Of a stretch of DNA of 64,000 nucleotides, positions 43,389 to 64,000 are shown in pieces. Origin of the DNA: Stomorhina lunata. Lineage: Eukaryota > Arthropoda > Insecta > Diptera > Rhiniidae. The DNA lies in NCBI GenBank assembly GCA_933228675.1, contig OW121745.1, positions 2,930,575 to 2,994,574 on the forward strand. Reading direction: 5' to 3'. The notes beneath the pieces are model-generated. The model ran no database searches. It worked only from the letters and a program-made list of their open reading frames with translations, and was not told the origin of the DNA. Made by a program: the position numbers and the translations under genes. Positions within the stretch are counted from its first letter, which is position 1, and every line of letters begins with the position of its first letter.

Positions 43389-44837
43389 TTAAGCGATAGT
43401 TTCGGTGGATTGTATGGCTGGAATTTCAATTGTTGTAAAAATTCTTCTCCACAGAATAATAATAATGATTCCAATTATAACCAGTAAGAAATAGCCTGTT
43501 AACTGCGACCAGAATGAGAGATGCAAATGATACTTTAGGTAGCCAATATGTTCAATATTCTTTTCGTGGAGTTCGTGCAAGAATTTCACATCAAGCTTAC
43601 GTTCCTTTTCGTACACATTGGCGAGTAAAGGAGGTAGAGCCTGTGTAGTGGTTATTTTTCGATTTTCGAATATTCTTTCTCCAATTCTAATTGTTTCATT
43701 AAAAAATTTTATTAGGTACGTTCCTTCTAGACTTCTTTCATTCTTTTGCGAGTAAATAATACATTTGAAATTGGTTAAATATATAAGATCGGCTTCTAAT
43801 TGTTCAACTACAACCTCTTTGTTTGACAGAAAAGTACAATTTGCATTGATACCTCTCAATATTTTTGACAAGCAGTCATCACTATTAAGCTCCTTTAGCT
43901 GTTGTGTATTGCAAATTGTCGTATTACTGATCGTCATGCAGCTAGTTTTAATGCCATAAACGTTGTCGTGGTTCAACAGGACTGAATTATATTTTAAGTC
44001 AAGTTGCCTGTTTTGAATAATTGCTGCTTTTATCGTAATTCTCTCAAATTTGTTTGGGTTCACTTTCGGTATTGAAAGAACGTATAGTAGAGATGTTCCA
44101 TTCGAAAAAATACTAGGCTTTCCGTATTCAATAGCCTCAACCTCATTGTTGTATGGCAATGAATCTACTTCAGACAATATTCGGTGGATTTCTTCCATAT
44201 CTAGAAGATTGGTATTGATTATTCCACTTTTAGCTAGCTGACAAGCTCGCACAACTTCTTCGATATCCTCCTTTACAATAAGGAGCTGATTTAATGACTT
44301 CATTGTAAATTCTTCTGCTTCAGACTTTGATATTTTGTTATTAAAGCTTTTAATCAAATCATTCATTTTATTAATGGTTTTATCAGTCGCATCAAATAGC
44401 TTATTATTTATAGCATATTGGTGCTCATTATTGTCTATTAATCTTTCCTGGCTTTGTAATATTTGATTCCAGTCTGCTGCGTCTGGATTCCCAGCAATCC
44501 ATTTCCATGCTGAACCAATCCAATCTATAGATCTCTTAGTTCTTTTTATACTTTTAATTGAATTTAATCGATCGTAGGACTTTTGAAGGTAGTATTTAAA
44601 AGCCTCTTTGTTAAGTTCATTGTCTTCTATAGATAAAAAGACCTCAGCAGTGGTATTAAGTATTCCTTCAATTTTTTCAAGATTTATAATATGAACCATA
44701 TTAAAATAGCCATTTACTATCCACCCTTCTCCATGTTTGACTGTCACAATTGGTGACTGGTATTCAAATACCTGGTAGGCACCAACGATGGGGAGTAATA
44801 AGAGTATGCTTAAGTGATAAAAATTAAAATAAGACAA
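43389..44837 (-). CDS. Env-like fusion glycoprotein (unit 2 copy)
   Basis: 482 residues, identical to the unit 1 protein: signal peptide, RTKR furin-type site at 99-102, C-terminal membrane helix. The frame is open. Because the element lacks gag and a 5' LTR, expression would need an outside promoter. Confidence 0.88.
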   Translation of the reverse strand: MSYFNFYHLSILLLLPIVGAYQVFEYQSPIVTVKHGEGWIVNGYFNMVHIINLEKIEGILNTTAEVFLSIEDNELNKEAFKYYLQKSYDRLNSIKSIKRTKRSIDWIGSAWKWIAGNPDAADWNQILQSQERLIDNNEHQYAINNKLFDATDKTINKMNDLIKSFNNKISKSEAEEFTMKSLNQLLIVKEDIEEVVRACQLAKSGIINTNLLDMEEIHRILSEVDSLPYNNEVEAIEYGKPSIFSNGTSLLYVLSIPKVNPNKFERITIKAAIIQNRQLDLKYNSVLLNHDNVYGIKTSCMTISNTTICNTQQLKELNSDDCLSKILRGINANCTFLSNKEVVVEQLEADLIYLTNFKCIIYSQKNERSLEGTYLIKFFNETIRIGERIFENRKITTTQALPPLLANVYEKERKLDVKFLHELHEKNIEHIGYLKYHLHLSFWSQLTGYFLLVIIGIIIIILWRRIFTTIEIPAIQSTETIA

Positions 44838-45146
44838 AATTTAACTAATTGTTTAAAGTTTAAAATTATATGATTAATATATAGATTTTCCCACTTTTAT
44901 GTATAAATTAACATGATCATAATTTGGTAACAAAGACATTATTTTTTTTTAAGATTTTTTCCAATTTTTTATGTAATTTGTTAAGTTTTGGCTTATTGCC
45001 TTATTGGATTACAAAATAAAAGAAAACAAATTTATTAACTACAGATTTTCAACTTTACTTATTTAAAAAAATTTTTTTTTTTTTTTTTTAATAAATTTAT
45101 TAACTATATATTTTTTACTTCTACTTTAATTATTTTTATTTTTCTC
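44838..45146. other. AT-rich spacer between pol and env (unit 2)
   Basis: Copy of 7456-7764; no gene. Confidence 0.7.
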
Positions 45147-48100
45147 TTAATTAGGTGTCTCCAGTACAGGTTTCTTAAGCTGGGACTTATGGTATTTCCT
45201 TCCCTTGTTCGTGAAAAATGTTACCCGATTATCCTTGGAAACTTTATGTCGTTTATAAAGCGGCTTATGTTTAGGTTTAATTTGCTTGTCCCTTATAAGG
45301 ACATTTTGATTCTCTTCTAAGCTTATTGGAACCGATCTATTCCTATTTAACCGTTCATTCGTGGCTTTTTGATTCTTTTCAATAAGTCCCCGAATGTCTT
45401 GGTTTACCTGATCACGGAAGTTAACCAATTCTTGATAATTAAACCTTTCAGATCTATTAAAAAATATGTCGGAAGGTTTCTTTTTAATAACCGAATGTAT
45501 CGTGTTATTGTATCGATCTACAGCAAGGTAAATCTTGTCTTTTGGATTGAGGTTCTTTATTTCCATAGAAATGCAACGATAAATCTCTATTAGTGTTGAG
45601 TGAAATCTCTCCACCTGTCCATTAACCTCACTTTTCTGAGTAGGTGTTAGGTAAAACTCAATGTTAAGAGATCTAATAAAATTCAATATTGTAGGAGTTA
45701 GGAAGCCTCTTTCGTTATCCGACACTATTATACGTGGAACTGTAAAGTAATGAAGAACTTTAGCTAATTTACCTCTTAAGTGAATTGCAGAACGGTTCCT
45801 TATATGAAAAAGTTTTGCAAACTTTGAAAACTTATCAATGCAACTAATGAACTTAAAACCTTGAATTTCAAATATATCCACATGCAAAATTTCGCAAGGA
45901 TACGTAGGGATAGGGGTTGGATGCAACTTTGGCTTAGTGGGTTGTCTCTCATACTTATTTAGCTTGCATATTTCGCAATTTTTGGTATAATTGTAAATAA
46001 GGCTCCTCATATGAGGAAAGTAATACTTTTCCAAAATTTGTAAACCGTTTTCTTTAGGATTGCGATGAGCCCTCTTATGCTCATTTTCTATTATTTCACA
46101 AACTTTTTCTGGATTAGTGATATCCTCTACGACTCGTTGGGTGATTCTCAGTTTATATGACATGAAATGATTTAGGTATACCCTATTTAATAATGGAATG
46201 AAACATTCAGGGATTTTTATGCCGTTCACGCATCTTGGATTTAAACACTTTTTAAGCGTTTCTATCAACGATTGGGAAGAGATTTGGTCTAAGTTAGCAT
46301 GATGTCTAGTAACTCCTGGATGTGGCTTTATACTACTGTGTAACTCTTTGCCCTGTCGTATTATAATTTGGTTCTTAAAAACGTTTATAGGAGCTTCCAC
46401 GTGAGCAATTAAATCAGTGGAATCTTGTTGGGCACTATGCGCAGTACCGTCATCCCCCTCATTGGCCGTTATAGTTTCGGAATCACCTTCCGAGGCAGTA
46501 ATTGTATTATCGCTAAGCAAAAAAACTTGATTAAGATTTGATCCTAATCTAGATAAAGCGTCAGCCACGACATTCGATTTTCCGGGTTTGTATATTAGTT
46601 CGTAATTGTATTCCTCAATCCTAGCTTTCTATCTCTTCAACTTAGCGTTGTGATTTTGATTTCCTAAAGCATAGGTAAGCGGTTGATGGTCAGTGAAGAT
46701 TTTTACTTTTTTTGCACCGTAAAGGTAAGACCGTAAATTATCTAGGGCCCAAACAATGGCCAACATTTCTTTCTCAATGGTCGCATAATTTTCTTCAGCC
46801 GTTTTTAGCGAACGAGAAATGAATGCTATAGGCTTATCTGCACCTGCAGTATCCTGGGATAAAACTGCTCCAATAGCATAGTTGGAAGCATCAGTAGTCA
46901 AATTAAAAGGACGATCAAAATCTGGGAATGCCAAAACTTCGGATGACACTAATAAGATTTTCAATTCGTTGAAAGCCTCGAGTGCCTCCTCCGTTAGTGT
47001 AACAGGTATTTTCTTAGACCTATTAGCCTTTACCTGGGCGTTTTCGCCACGTGTTAGATTAGTCAAAGGTTTGGCAACCTTTGCATAGTCTCTGATAAAC
47101 TTTCTATAATAGGAAGTCATACCGAGAAAACTTTTTAAGTCCTTTAATGTGCTAGGCGGAGCTAGATTTTGTATAGCTTCAACTTTCTGAGGATCTGCTC
47201 GTATTCCGTCTTCTGAGACAATATATCCTAAAAAGGATACTTTTGTTTGGAGGAAGTGGGTTTTTTCTAGATTCACCTTAAGTTGAGATTCTAATAATTT
47301 TTCAAATATGGTTTCTATATTCTTCAAATGGTCATCAACATCACAACCATAGACAATGATATCGTCTATATACACATAGCATATCTTCCCGATGTGTTCT
47401 TTTAATACATCGTCAATCATCCTTTGGAAAATAGACGGTGCATTTTTCAATCCAAAAGGCAGACGCAAAAATTCAAATTTTCCATTTAGGGTGGAAAAGG
47501 CCGTTTTGTGGATATCAGATTCTTTCATCGGAATTTGATGAAAACCAGAGGTCAAATCCAAAGTTGTAAAATATTTGGCCTTGCCTAAGCTCGCTAAAGT
47601 CGAATTGATATCCGGTATTGGATAAGTGTCAGAAATGGTAACTGAATTTAACCTTTTGAAGTCAATAACCATTCTATATTGTTTTTCCCCATTCGGCTTT
47701 GGCTTTTTGGGTACAACCCATATTGGAGAATTATAAGGGCTGCTTGAGGGTCTTATTATATTTTGGGTTAACAATTCCGAAATTTGCTCTTCTACAATTG
47801 GGCGCATATTTGCAGGATAGGGATAGCTTTTGGTGTAGATAGCCTCATCGGTAGTAGTTTTAATTTCTGCTCTTATAGTGGTAGTGACCATTTCACCTGC
47901 TTCAAGTGGACCAAATAATTCGCTGTATTTATCAATTAATTTTTTTATTTTAGGAACCACCTCTTGTGGGAGATCTTGGGATATAAAATTAATCTCCTGA
48001 GAAAATTTCTCATTGAGGGGCAGAACTGTGCCTGAATTAAGAGTCAATGTACTATTTTCTCTGTTGATAATAGCTCCTAAAGCTTTAAGGGTGTCGTCGC

Positions 48101-48569
48101 CTATAATACCATCAAACGTTCCGAGACCAGGAAGTATATAAAATGTTATATTATCTTTAATACCTATTGATTCAAAAAATTTTCCCTGTACCTTCTTATC
48201 AATTTCTAATGTTCCTCCAGCTGTTTTTATGGAAACCGGTTCTTTTAGCTGAGTGCCCGTGTCACATAAATGAGAAGACACGAAATTTTTGTTAGCACCG
48301 GTGTCTATGAGGAATTTTAAGGGCACTCCAGTTTTAGTTACTATTTTTAAGTATGGAACACTGGAAGGGAGGCCTGTCTCTATAAAATCTGGTTCATTGG
48401 CTAAAAAATCAAAAGTATCTACGAATTCGGTTCGAGAAGCTGGTTGAGGGCAAGGTTGAACAAGGTTGAGCTTCATCTCCCTAATATTAGCTTCCAAGGC
48501 TTTCACCTGAGCCAGAGTCGCATTGAGAGCTCCAGTCATTTCGAGGACTTGTTTTTGTAAAGCTTCCAT
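45147..48569 (-). pseudogene. Pol polyprotein broken by one nonsense codon
   Basis: Same domain order as the unit 1 pol. Codon 647, a Trp in RNase H, is TAG here (46629-46631 on the plus strand reads CTA), a single-base change. The frame therefore splits into a 646-residue protease-RT-RNase H part and a downstream integrase part (open from 46568). Two other residue differences from unit 1 are seen (Asn to Ser near 173, Lys to Glu near 226). Confidence 0.92.
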
Positions 48570-49599
48570 TATTAGATTTTTATATTCCTAACTTTTTGGA
48601 CACTTCCGTAAAAAGTTTTTCAAAGGAAATATAAAATAGGAACAGATTAGTATCTAAACAAAATTTCGTAAAGTTTATAATAAAATAGAATTTAAATAAT
48701 TAAGCTTTAATACGAGCACAAGGAACGAATAACACTTTTAAACAAAGAAAGGAATGGTTAAAGGTGTCTACCTGAACATCAGATATGGTGGAAAGTTTTG
48801 AAAAGAAATTGGTTTCTAAAATGAGATAAAAAATATTTTTTATAGTTTTAGTAATTATTTTTTTTTTTTTTTAACTAAACTTGGCTCGTGATAAAAGGTT
48901 GAGATTAACAAGAATATATTTTTTTACTCAGTTTTTATTTAGTGGGAAGGTTATATATGTTGCCGTTGCATAGAAGAATCCTTCCTGCTTTGTCGTTAAA
49001 TAATTTCTTAAATCTAAATTTCATTGTTACTTTAATTAATATTTTTGCAATTTTTTAAATATTGTAAATTCGTATTTTCGTATCTTACGATTTTATTATA
49101 TATTTTTGCGTTGTATTATTTTCGTTTCTTATATAATTTGAAATACTTTAGTATTTCAAGATATTTTCATATATTTCATATCCTGCAATAATTTATAATT
49201 TGCAGTATTTTTTACATTTTAAGATCTTCTTTCTTAGAGGTATTTTCATATTTTCATCTCTTTCGTATTTAAATTTTTTTGTATATTTCTGTATTTTCAT
49301 ATTTTTATATATTAAATCCCTTGAGTGGAAGATTTTCCTTCCATTCTCCAAGGGTTTATCTTATAAATTATACGGTGCTGTTCATTATATTACTTTATAT
49401 TATTTTATTATTTTTTTTTATAATCCCTTGAGTGGAGGATCGCGTCATCCTTTTTCGAACGGCGTTCGCCGACGTACTAAGGCACGATTTGTCTCACCCT
49501 GTGAATTTACCAACTTTGATCCTTAATTACCGGGCAAAAGGCGAGGTCTAATTCCCATTTAGTAGTGCAGGTTCTTATGTTGACTACAACTTACAGGAT
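48570..49599. other. Gene-free 5' region of the errantivirus-like element (unit 2)
   Basis: Copy of 11188-12217; no gag and no second LTR found. Confidence 0.55.
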
Positions 49600-49818
49600 G
49601 TCCAGACCTCAATCCCATAGAACATTTATGGGAAATTTTGGAGAGAAATGTGCGAAAATCCGGAACAAAGTACAGCTAAAACAGGTTCTTTTGGAGGAAT
49701 GGAACAAAATAAGTGCCGAAACAACAATCGGTTGAAAGCTGTATTGTTTATGTAAATAAATTTTTTTTCAAAAAAACTTAAAAACATATTGATGTGTCCT
49801 TAGTTTTGCGGTTCACTG
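49600..49818 (+). mobile_element. Right end of a Tc1 transposon 2 family copy (unit 2)
   Basis: Copy of 12218-12436, with the same 25-base deletion and terminal CACTG followed by TA. Confidence 0.88.
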
Positions 49819-49845
49819 TATACATATATATACATATATATATCT

Positions 49846-50599
49846 TTAAGTAGAAAGAACGTAGAAGGTATATAAATCATCGAAGGTATATAAATTACTC
49901 GGCTCATTAATAGAGCCGACCCACATCTCTAACATCCACTCGCTGAGCATCTCACCTCGCATGCGGTTCCGATGTTCGGAAGTATTTCCGGACATCTTAG
50001 AGGACCACATAGGAGAAGATGCATTGGCTTCAAGACCTATTATAATCGGAATGCTACTCTCCTGGAGTAGCACTGTATCCATATACCTTAGATAAGGTTC
50101 TAAAGGAGCGCCAAACCTACTATAGATACTAGCCAACAGTATCCTCCCGAAACCCCCTTCTACAGAAATGCAGACCCCCATTGACTTGAACTAATAACCG
50201 TACTGTTAACGTCATAGTCATCAACAACAATTGCAGAGCCTCCCAAAAGGTCCGTAAACACTCGTATACCCCCCGGCAAACCTCTTACACCGCCATGTCT
50301 GAAACATGGCTCCTGCAGTAACGCAAAAGGAGCTAACTTAATCTTCACGTTCCGACATGAAGTCGTCAGGATATATCTCCTTGTGAACCCGCTGTTAAAG
50401 TCACTATCTTTCACAAAATTTACTGTCCCTGTAACACTCTTTATTGTTTTTAATGTCCAGCGGAGCACCAGTCCACAAGAGTCTCAAAAACAATAACAAT
50501 TGCACAACACTTTAAATAACGCAACGATAATAATCTATATTTAAAATATTTTTTGCTCGACTTCCGCATACGTCTTATTACTTCAACTGTTAAACACCG
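49846..50599 (-). mobile_element. R1-clade family A fragment (unit 2)
   Basis: Copy of 12464-13217: 5' UTR, gag remnant and frame-shifted endonuclease piece with the LLQEP and SSSQWG boxes. Confidence 0.82.
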
Positions 50600-50613
50600 G
50601 TAGATGGGGACAG

Positions 50614-51515
50614 CTTATACTTCAGATTAACGTGGGTAATTGATATGTTAGCCTTACTCCACGGTGGTCTAAGCACCGGGTGAATATTTAAGTGTTTACC
50701 AACACCCCCTTACTTAGAAAATTGTCATGCATGGCAAATATGACATGCATGACACTTTGACTTTCAAGAGTACCAATTCGAAATCATGTTATTTGGACAT
50801 GATTTCCCCCTTGGTTAGGAGCGGAGACCATCTAAACTCCTGCCGGTTTATGGGTACGGCACCCGGCTGCAATGCAACTCCACTTTCGAATGAACGATAC
50901 AGGCAATATATCGCACATTCTACCCGCTTTGGGGCCAACACTAACAGTCAGGCTGGAGATAGTATCCAGGGGCTTTCTGACTCCCGCGGTACCAGACAAT
51001 CTCCGGTGATACTCGTAGCCCTAAAACGACTACTAACAGTTGAGCCCCAAACGGCCCAGGGACTTCTGCCCTAAACCCCCAAAATACCAAATGACACCCC
51101 TAAATGCCAACAAAACAAACATTAAACAAAAGAAAAAAACAAAAATAAAACAACAATTGACAAACACAACAGTAAACAGTCCTCACGGATGACTTAATGT
51201 CCGCACCAACGGCACCAGCATTAACATGAACGAACGAATGACAAGACATTAACAAGTCTTCCTCACGGAAGAGCAGTAGGCCACAAAAATGACACCAGCA
51301 AAACATAAATGTTCAACACAAACAGCAGAACAACATATCGTAAATACAACAAAAAATAGAAACCAGTTCAGCGAAAGGTGAGATAATTGAAAATGGAAGG
51401 GACGATGGCAGCAGCAACAGCAGCTGCCAGCAGCCATATCCATATCCGCTAGCCCGGATCAGCCAAATGTCAGCAGAAAGCACCATTACTAATGGATGCG
51501 TTTAAATTGCTTCTA
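50614..51515 (-). other. 3' UTR of the R1 family B element (unit 2)
   Basis: Copy of 13232-14133; no gene. Confidence 0.7.
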
Positions 51516-53151
51516 CTAGCGTCCTAACCTTCTCCTATTGAATACGCATCTAGCGTATTCACCCAGCCTAGCAAAGGTCCGACTGTCCTCTAAAGCCCTA
51601 CTAAAGTCCCAGTCAGTCTCCCCAGTCCGATAAACACCCATCCTATCTAAATCCCTAATGTCATCGTAAAGTGGGCAATCAGTCAGTATATGCCGCACGT
51701 CCTCTAGTCCCCACCCGCACCCACAGTTCGAAGTGTCAGACAAACCTCTCTTATGCAGGAATGCATTAAGAGAGCCATGTCCCGTCAGTAAAAAGCCCAA
51801 ACTCAAACCGAAGCTAAAGTCTGGGTGTTCCCGTACAAAAGTCACGTCCCGTATGAAATCATACGTTACCCTACCCTTGTCACTCTTAGTCCATCTTGTC
51901 CTCCACCTAGAAATATCAGACTCCCTGATGAGCTCGCAATTAACGACTCTATCACCAACCAAATCTCCAGCAGAAATCCAATCATGTTCAAGAAGTTTTA
52001 GCCCTTTCTTGACTTTGAAAGTGATAGCACGATGCATCACTTCTAAATCAAGAGGAACTACACCTAGCAGAACCTGAATTGCATCAGTCGAAACCGTTCG
52101 ACACACAGGCATACAACCTAGCAACGCAATCCTTTGTATAGATAAGACCTTGTCTATGCCATTAGCACGCAATACCACTTCGTACCACACAGAGGCACCA
52201 AATGCCGCACAAGCGACAAATAGCCCCTCATATATGATACGGGTGACACGTCTGCTAAGGCCCCAGTCACTTCTAAGGATTCGCCTAACACCAGCTACAA
52301 CAACTGACAGCTTATCCCTCAAATAAGAGAGATGAACTAAAAAGCTCATCATCATTATTCCCAAATATTTGACCTTGGACACATATCTGAGACTAACGCC
52401 GCCAGATCGAATGAGCGGGTGACGATTCCGCTATAAGCTACCCTTGAGCAGCATTATCACGGTCTTGTCCATCGCAACCTCCACACCAACACGATTGTCC
52501 CACTCACATACGTAGCGCATAACTTCCTCACCCTTAGCTTCAATGTCAGCACGAGACTGAGCTTCCACAAGGATAAGCAAATCATCCGCTGCTCCAAATA
52601 GCTAGTTCCCGAAACCCCACTGCATCTAACCTACACGGAACACTAGACCAGGATAAGTAATCAAAGGCACCCTTAAAGTTTACAAAAATGCCTAGCACAT
52701 ATTTGGCAGTTGACTCACCAACACGACTTCGGACATGCAACCATGCATCTTCAACAGACTTGCCTTCCTAAAAGCCAAACTGAAACTCAACAGCCCCCTG
52801 ACTGGTGCACTCCTTAAGCCGAAACACCATAATTCTCTCCAGTACTTTTCCAAGTACCGGAAGAAGGCTGATGCCCCTATAAGAGCGAGGATTACTCCTT
52901 ACTTTATCATGAGACTTAAGGAGCATAACAACCCGAGCACACTTCCAAACCTCAGGAAAGTAGCCCTCACTAATGCACTTCCCAAAGATTGACTCCAGGT
53001 ATTCCGGTACGGCCTTCCAGATGCTTTTACACATCTCTCCAGTCATACCATCAATACCAGGAGACTTTCTGCTTTTGACTCGATAAATGCAATCCATCAC
53101 TTCGACTCTCTCCAAGGCTGGGGGCTCAACTGTATCCAAACCGTAACCCAA
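51516..53151 (-). pseudogene. R1-type reverse transcriptase (unit 2 copy)
   Basis: Same domain pieces as 14134-15759. It keeps a 19-base segment (about 52728-52746) missing from unit 1, has AADD at the catalytic box near 52588, and lacks nine bases near 52346 that unit 1 has. Confidence 0.82.
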
Positions 53152-53884
53152 GGATCATCCCTATGGTCCTGTACAAAACTCCTCCACTGGTCCCCTTTAA
53201 CCCTAACAAACCTGTCCTTGTATATCTTAAGGCCAATAAAATACTCAGCTTTGCGTGGGTTCAAATCATCTGAGGCAGATGTCCTAGCCCATTGTAAACG
53301 TTTCCTCAGGCGTCGAACCTCCTGCCTCATCTGATTCAACTCGTAAGTCCACCATTTAAGACGACGCAACTTCATACTACGACGAGTGCCAAGTAAATCG
53401 TCATTAATGGTGCACATCCACTGATCTATTTTACCGACCTGGTTATCTATCGTCAGTACCCTAAAGTCAGCTAATGGTACCTCTGAAGCCACCTCCCTAA
53501 ACCTGTCTGTGTACAGGTCCCAGTTAATGTCACGATCCTTCCAAACCCTGTATCGTTTAATCTCCCTAGTACTCAGTCGTCCATTAGAAACCACAATCTC
53601 AATAAGATTGTGACCGCTTACCCCCCAGTCACTACACACCCTCCACCTGTATAATTCTCGTAAGAAGAAGCATTGCTGCCCATCTTAGAGAACCATACAC
53701 GAAAGCATGCATTTGCGTCTAGGCCTAGGATTACTGGAATACTACTCGCTAGTAGTAGTACCGAATCCATGTAACTTAAGTACGGCTCAAGGTCCTGCCC
53801 ATACCTACAATAGATGATAGCCAGAAACATCCTCCCAAACCGCCCTTCTGCAGATATGCAGACCCCCCACTGACTACTACTCAC
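53097..53884 (-). pseudogene. R1-type endonuclease, N-terminus deleted (unit 2 copy)
   Basis: Copy of 15705-16477. Here the frame opens cleanly from SSSQWGVCISAEG, which confirms that the gag deletion joins directly to that region of the endonuclease. It retains GLDANACFRVW and DWGVSGHNL. Confidence 0.8.
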
Positions 53885-54880
53885 TCAAAGCATCTATAGC
53901 AGCTGGGAATAGCATCCTGGGCTCGTAAAGCAAAACTAAACCACTTAATGTAGCACCGGCCACTGTCCAGCAAATGCTGCATGACCTCGCTACTACCCTC
54001 CAGCACAATATTTACAGCAGTACCAGCAGGTTTCCATGGTCCAGTTACCAGACGCACCTTTTTACGGAAATCCTCAGGAGACATCGTACTCTTAAAGTTC
54101 CACGAGTACAGCTCCTCCATAAACTCGTCCGGAGTAATCTCCGGGTGCACTCTCTGCACCATTACTTTCGGCCCAAGCTTGTCAATAGCTGACACCTCAA
54201 GCTCTACCTCGCTAAACTTGGCATTCGTCGCCAGCTTCTCTCGTTCTGCCACTGATGCTGTTCTTATTACCGCTCCTCCGGACTTAATAGGCCGCATTTC
54301 ATGTACCCGCACTTCTAGTGTCGGGTCAACCTCCGTCACAACCTTCTCCATCTTACAATCGACCAGGTCTCTACCGGCCTGGGAACAGCCAGCACCGGAA
54401 AAGCTGAAGGCGACGGCACCTTGACAGGTCTTTCAGCAGCCGGCATCATGCCGACGGTAGGCGGCATCATAGGCGGTGGCATGGACACCCCGTTTACTTC
54501 ATTTCCTCCAACAGGAGGCAAGGTCGGCACCCTGGATGCCAATTTGCCCCTAACTTCTCATACACCTCCAGCTTTCCCTTCAATTTTTCGTTCTCGGCTA
54601 CCAAGTTCATTATAATCTCCTCGTAACGGCTTGTAGTCTCCAAAACCGTCCGAGAAAAATGCGATGGTACCTCATCCACCATAACCACATCAAGCATTTT
54701 GGCAGCCATACTCTTCATGTAACCTAAGACCGTCTTAGGCTTATCGTCACTCAGCTTAAAATTAAAACCGAAACCAGCTGCAACTGCAGCTGAAACGCCA
54801 GAATTAGCAGCAACTTCGGCATCGTCTCCCTCAATAGAACTAATAATCGACTCACTAGAGGTTTCTTCCATCTCCTTCAC
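53881..54880 (-). pseudogene. R1-type gag-like ORF1, truncated (unit 2 copy)
   Basis: Copy of 16488-17487, ending at the first knuckle (CYRCFE) as in unit 1, with a few residue differences in the linker. Confidence 0.8.
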
Positions 54881-55199
54881 CTTAGACTTCTTTTCTTCGG
54901 TTTCATCCTAATCCGTAGCTCTCGGATACCTAACAACTTCGTGTTTCCTCTCCATTTTCTCCTCAACTACGGTGTCGCAAGTCGTCGTCGCTTTACTTCT
55001 GTTGCTACTCATAGTAACAACTGCTAAACAGCGATTTTACTGTTGTCAACACTCAACAAAATAGGGTGTTTCAGCAAAACTCACCAAAAACAAAAACAGG
55101 ATAACTCGAATAAAATTAATGTAGCCGAGACATAATCCACTTAGCAATTACACAGGGTGACTCAAAATTATAAATATTTCTGGTGTCCTTTCACCGATA

Positions 55200-56061
55200 C
55201 GGTCTATGGGTACGGCACCCTGCTGCAATGCAACTCCACATTCGAATGAACGATACAGGCAATGTATCGCCCACTCTACCCGCTTTGGGTAATAAACCAC
55301 AGCCCCCGCGATGCCTCACAAAGGGGCCAACAACCACTAGTCAGGCTGGAGGTAATATCCTGACTCCCGCGGTACCAGACAATCTCCGGTGGGATTCGTA
55401 GTCCAAAAAATTGGAACTACTAACAGTTGAGCCCCAAACGGCCCAGGGACTGCTGCCCTAACCCCCAGTAAGCCCTACTAGGCACATACACAAACAAGAC
55501 AACACAAAACAAGGCGGATAAACTGACTAGCTGGAGTCAGTCGCAACAGACACTGCTATGGCATCTCCCACCTAGTCCTTGAAAGCCCTCCCGCCGCTGA
55601 AGTAACTACTCCATAAATGAAGTTCGCGAAAGCCAACACTATGAAGCCTGTCGAGAACTCCATCCCACGAGAGATAGTCAAACGCACCCTTAAAATCGAC
55701 AAATAAGCCAAGGACATACTTGCCAGAAGAGTCACTAACACATCGCTTAACATGCATCCACGCATCTTCTACGGATCTCCCCTCCTTAAATCCAAACTGG
55801 AACTCAGAAGGTGTCTCATTGATGTCCTAATTTAGTCGCGTCACCATTATCCTCTAGAGTACTTTTCCAAGTACTGGGAGGAGACTGATGCCCCGATAAG
55901 AGCGAAGATTACTCCTAACTCTTTCGGGAGACTTCAGAAGAACAACAATTTTGGCACACTTCCAAGCATTAGGAAAATAGCCCTCACTCAGACACTTCCC
56001 AAAGACTGACTCCAAGTATTCAGGTATGACCTTAAAGATGCTTTTACACATCTCTCTAGTC
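55200..56061 (-). mobile_element. R1-clade family A element, 3' part only (unit 2)
   Basis: It contains part of the 3' UTR and the RT first half (55556-56051: SEGYFPNAWKCAKIVVLL, YRGISLLPVLGKVL, VDFKGAFDYLSW). It stops within RT at 56061, at the point where a new element begins; unit 1 continues to 21999. Confidence 0.85.

Positions 56062-64000
<7,939 letters not shown>

Larger units (their letters stand above)
42991..49599 (-). mobile_element. Errantivirus-like LTR element, gag-less (unit 2)
   Basis: Copy of 5609-12217 with the same truncation at the 5' end. Pol carries a new nonsense codon and env is intact. Confidence 0.85.
50600..55199 (-). mobile_element. R1-clade family B element (unit 2)
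   Basis: Copy of 13218-17799. The distal 5' UTR, the junction motif and the 3' end of the next R1 element are removed by a 383-base deletion at 55199/55200. The junction motif with the A fragment is kept at 50600-50613. Confidence 0.85.
37746..56061. repeat. Segmental duplication, unit 2, main piece
   Basis: It matches unit 1 441-19054. It ends in TCTCTCTAGTC inside the RT of the third R1 element, where a hAT-like terminus begins. Unit 1 continues unbroken through the same point. Confidence 0.95.

Overview
The window looks like heterochromatic, transposon-saturated DNA from an insect, most likely a higher fly (Diptera). The evidence is the mix of families: a DINE-1/Helentron-like element with a 5' TATACCCTTCAC hairpin and a CTTACTTGTTT end, an env-bearing errantivirus-like LTR element, R1-clade non-LTR elements, Tc1 elements and a tRNA-derived SINE, all in AT-rich DNA. 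I found no host gene, rRNA gene, genuine tRNA gene or CRISPR array.

Layout. Positions 1-352 are the 3' end of an LTR retrotransposon. Positions 353-19054 (unit 1) recur as unit 2 at 24422-24508 plus 37746-56061. The offset is 24,069 bp where unit 2 starts, which suggests tandem duplication with a period near 24 kb. Each unit holds, in order: a Tc1 element with a nearly complete transposase; a second, decayed Tc1; an errantivirus-like element on the minus strand with pol, env and one LTR but no gag and no second LTR; an extra Tc1 right end; and a head-to-tail row of R1-clade elements on the minus strand. Unit 1 then continues through the rest of the third R1 element, a (TA)n array, a SINE and about 1.8 kb of gene-free DNA to 24421. 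The copies are nearly identical: env differs at no residue, and pol at two residues plus one nonsense codon in unit 2.

Unit 2 is split at a T-T site by a 13.2 kb nested block of rolling-circle transposons (24508-37745), and unit 1 keeps the empty site. The outer layer is a Helentron-like element. It contains a canonical Helitron (5' TC, 3' CTAG, A/T target) encoding a Rep-helicase with two spliceosomal introns and three inactivating lesions. The Helitron contains a second Helentron-like element, which contains a third.

Unit 2 stops at 56061, where a hAT-like terminus appears to begin. From 56226 to the window end the sequence is an uninterrupted (TTAG)n array of at least 7.8 kb. Both edges of the visible duplication (353 and 56061) coincide with apparent transposon insertions, so the true duplication may extend past the window on both sides.

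The coding regions are all transposon genes acting for their own element (transposase; pol/env; gag/EN-RT; Rep-helicase). The visibly intact frames are pol in unit 1 and env in both units. The other frames carry stops, frameshifts or deletions.
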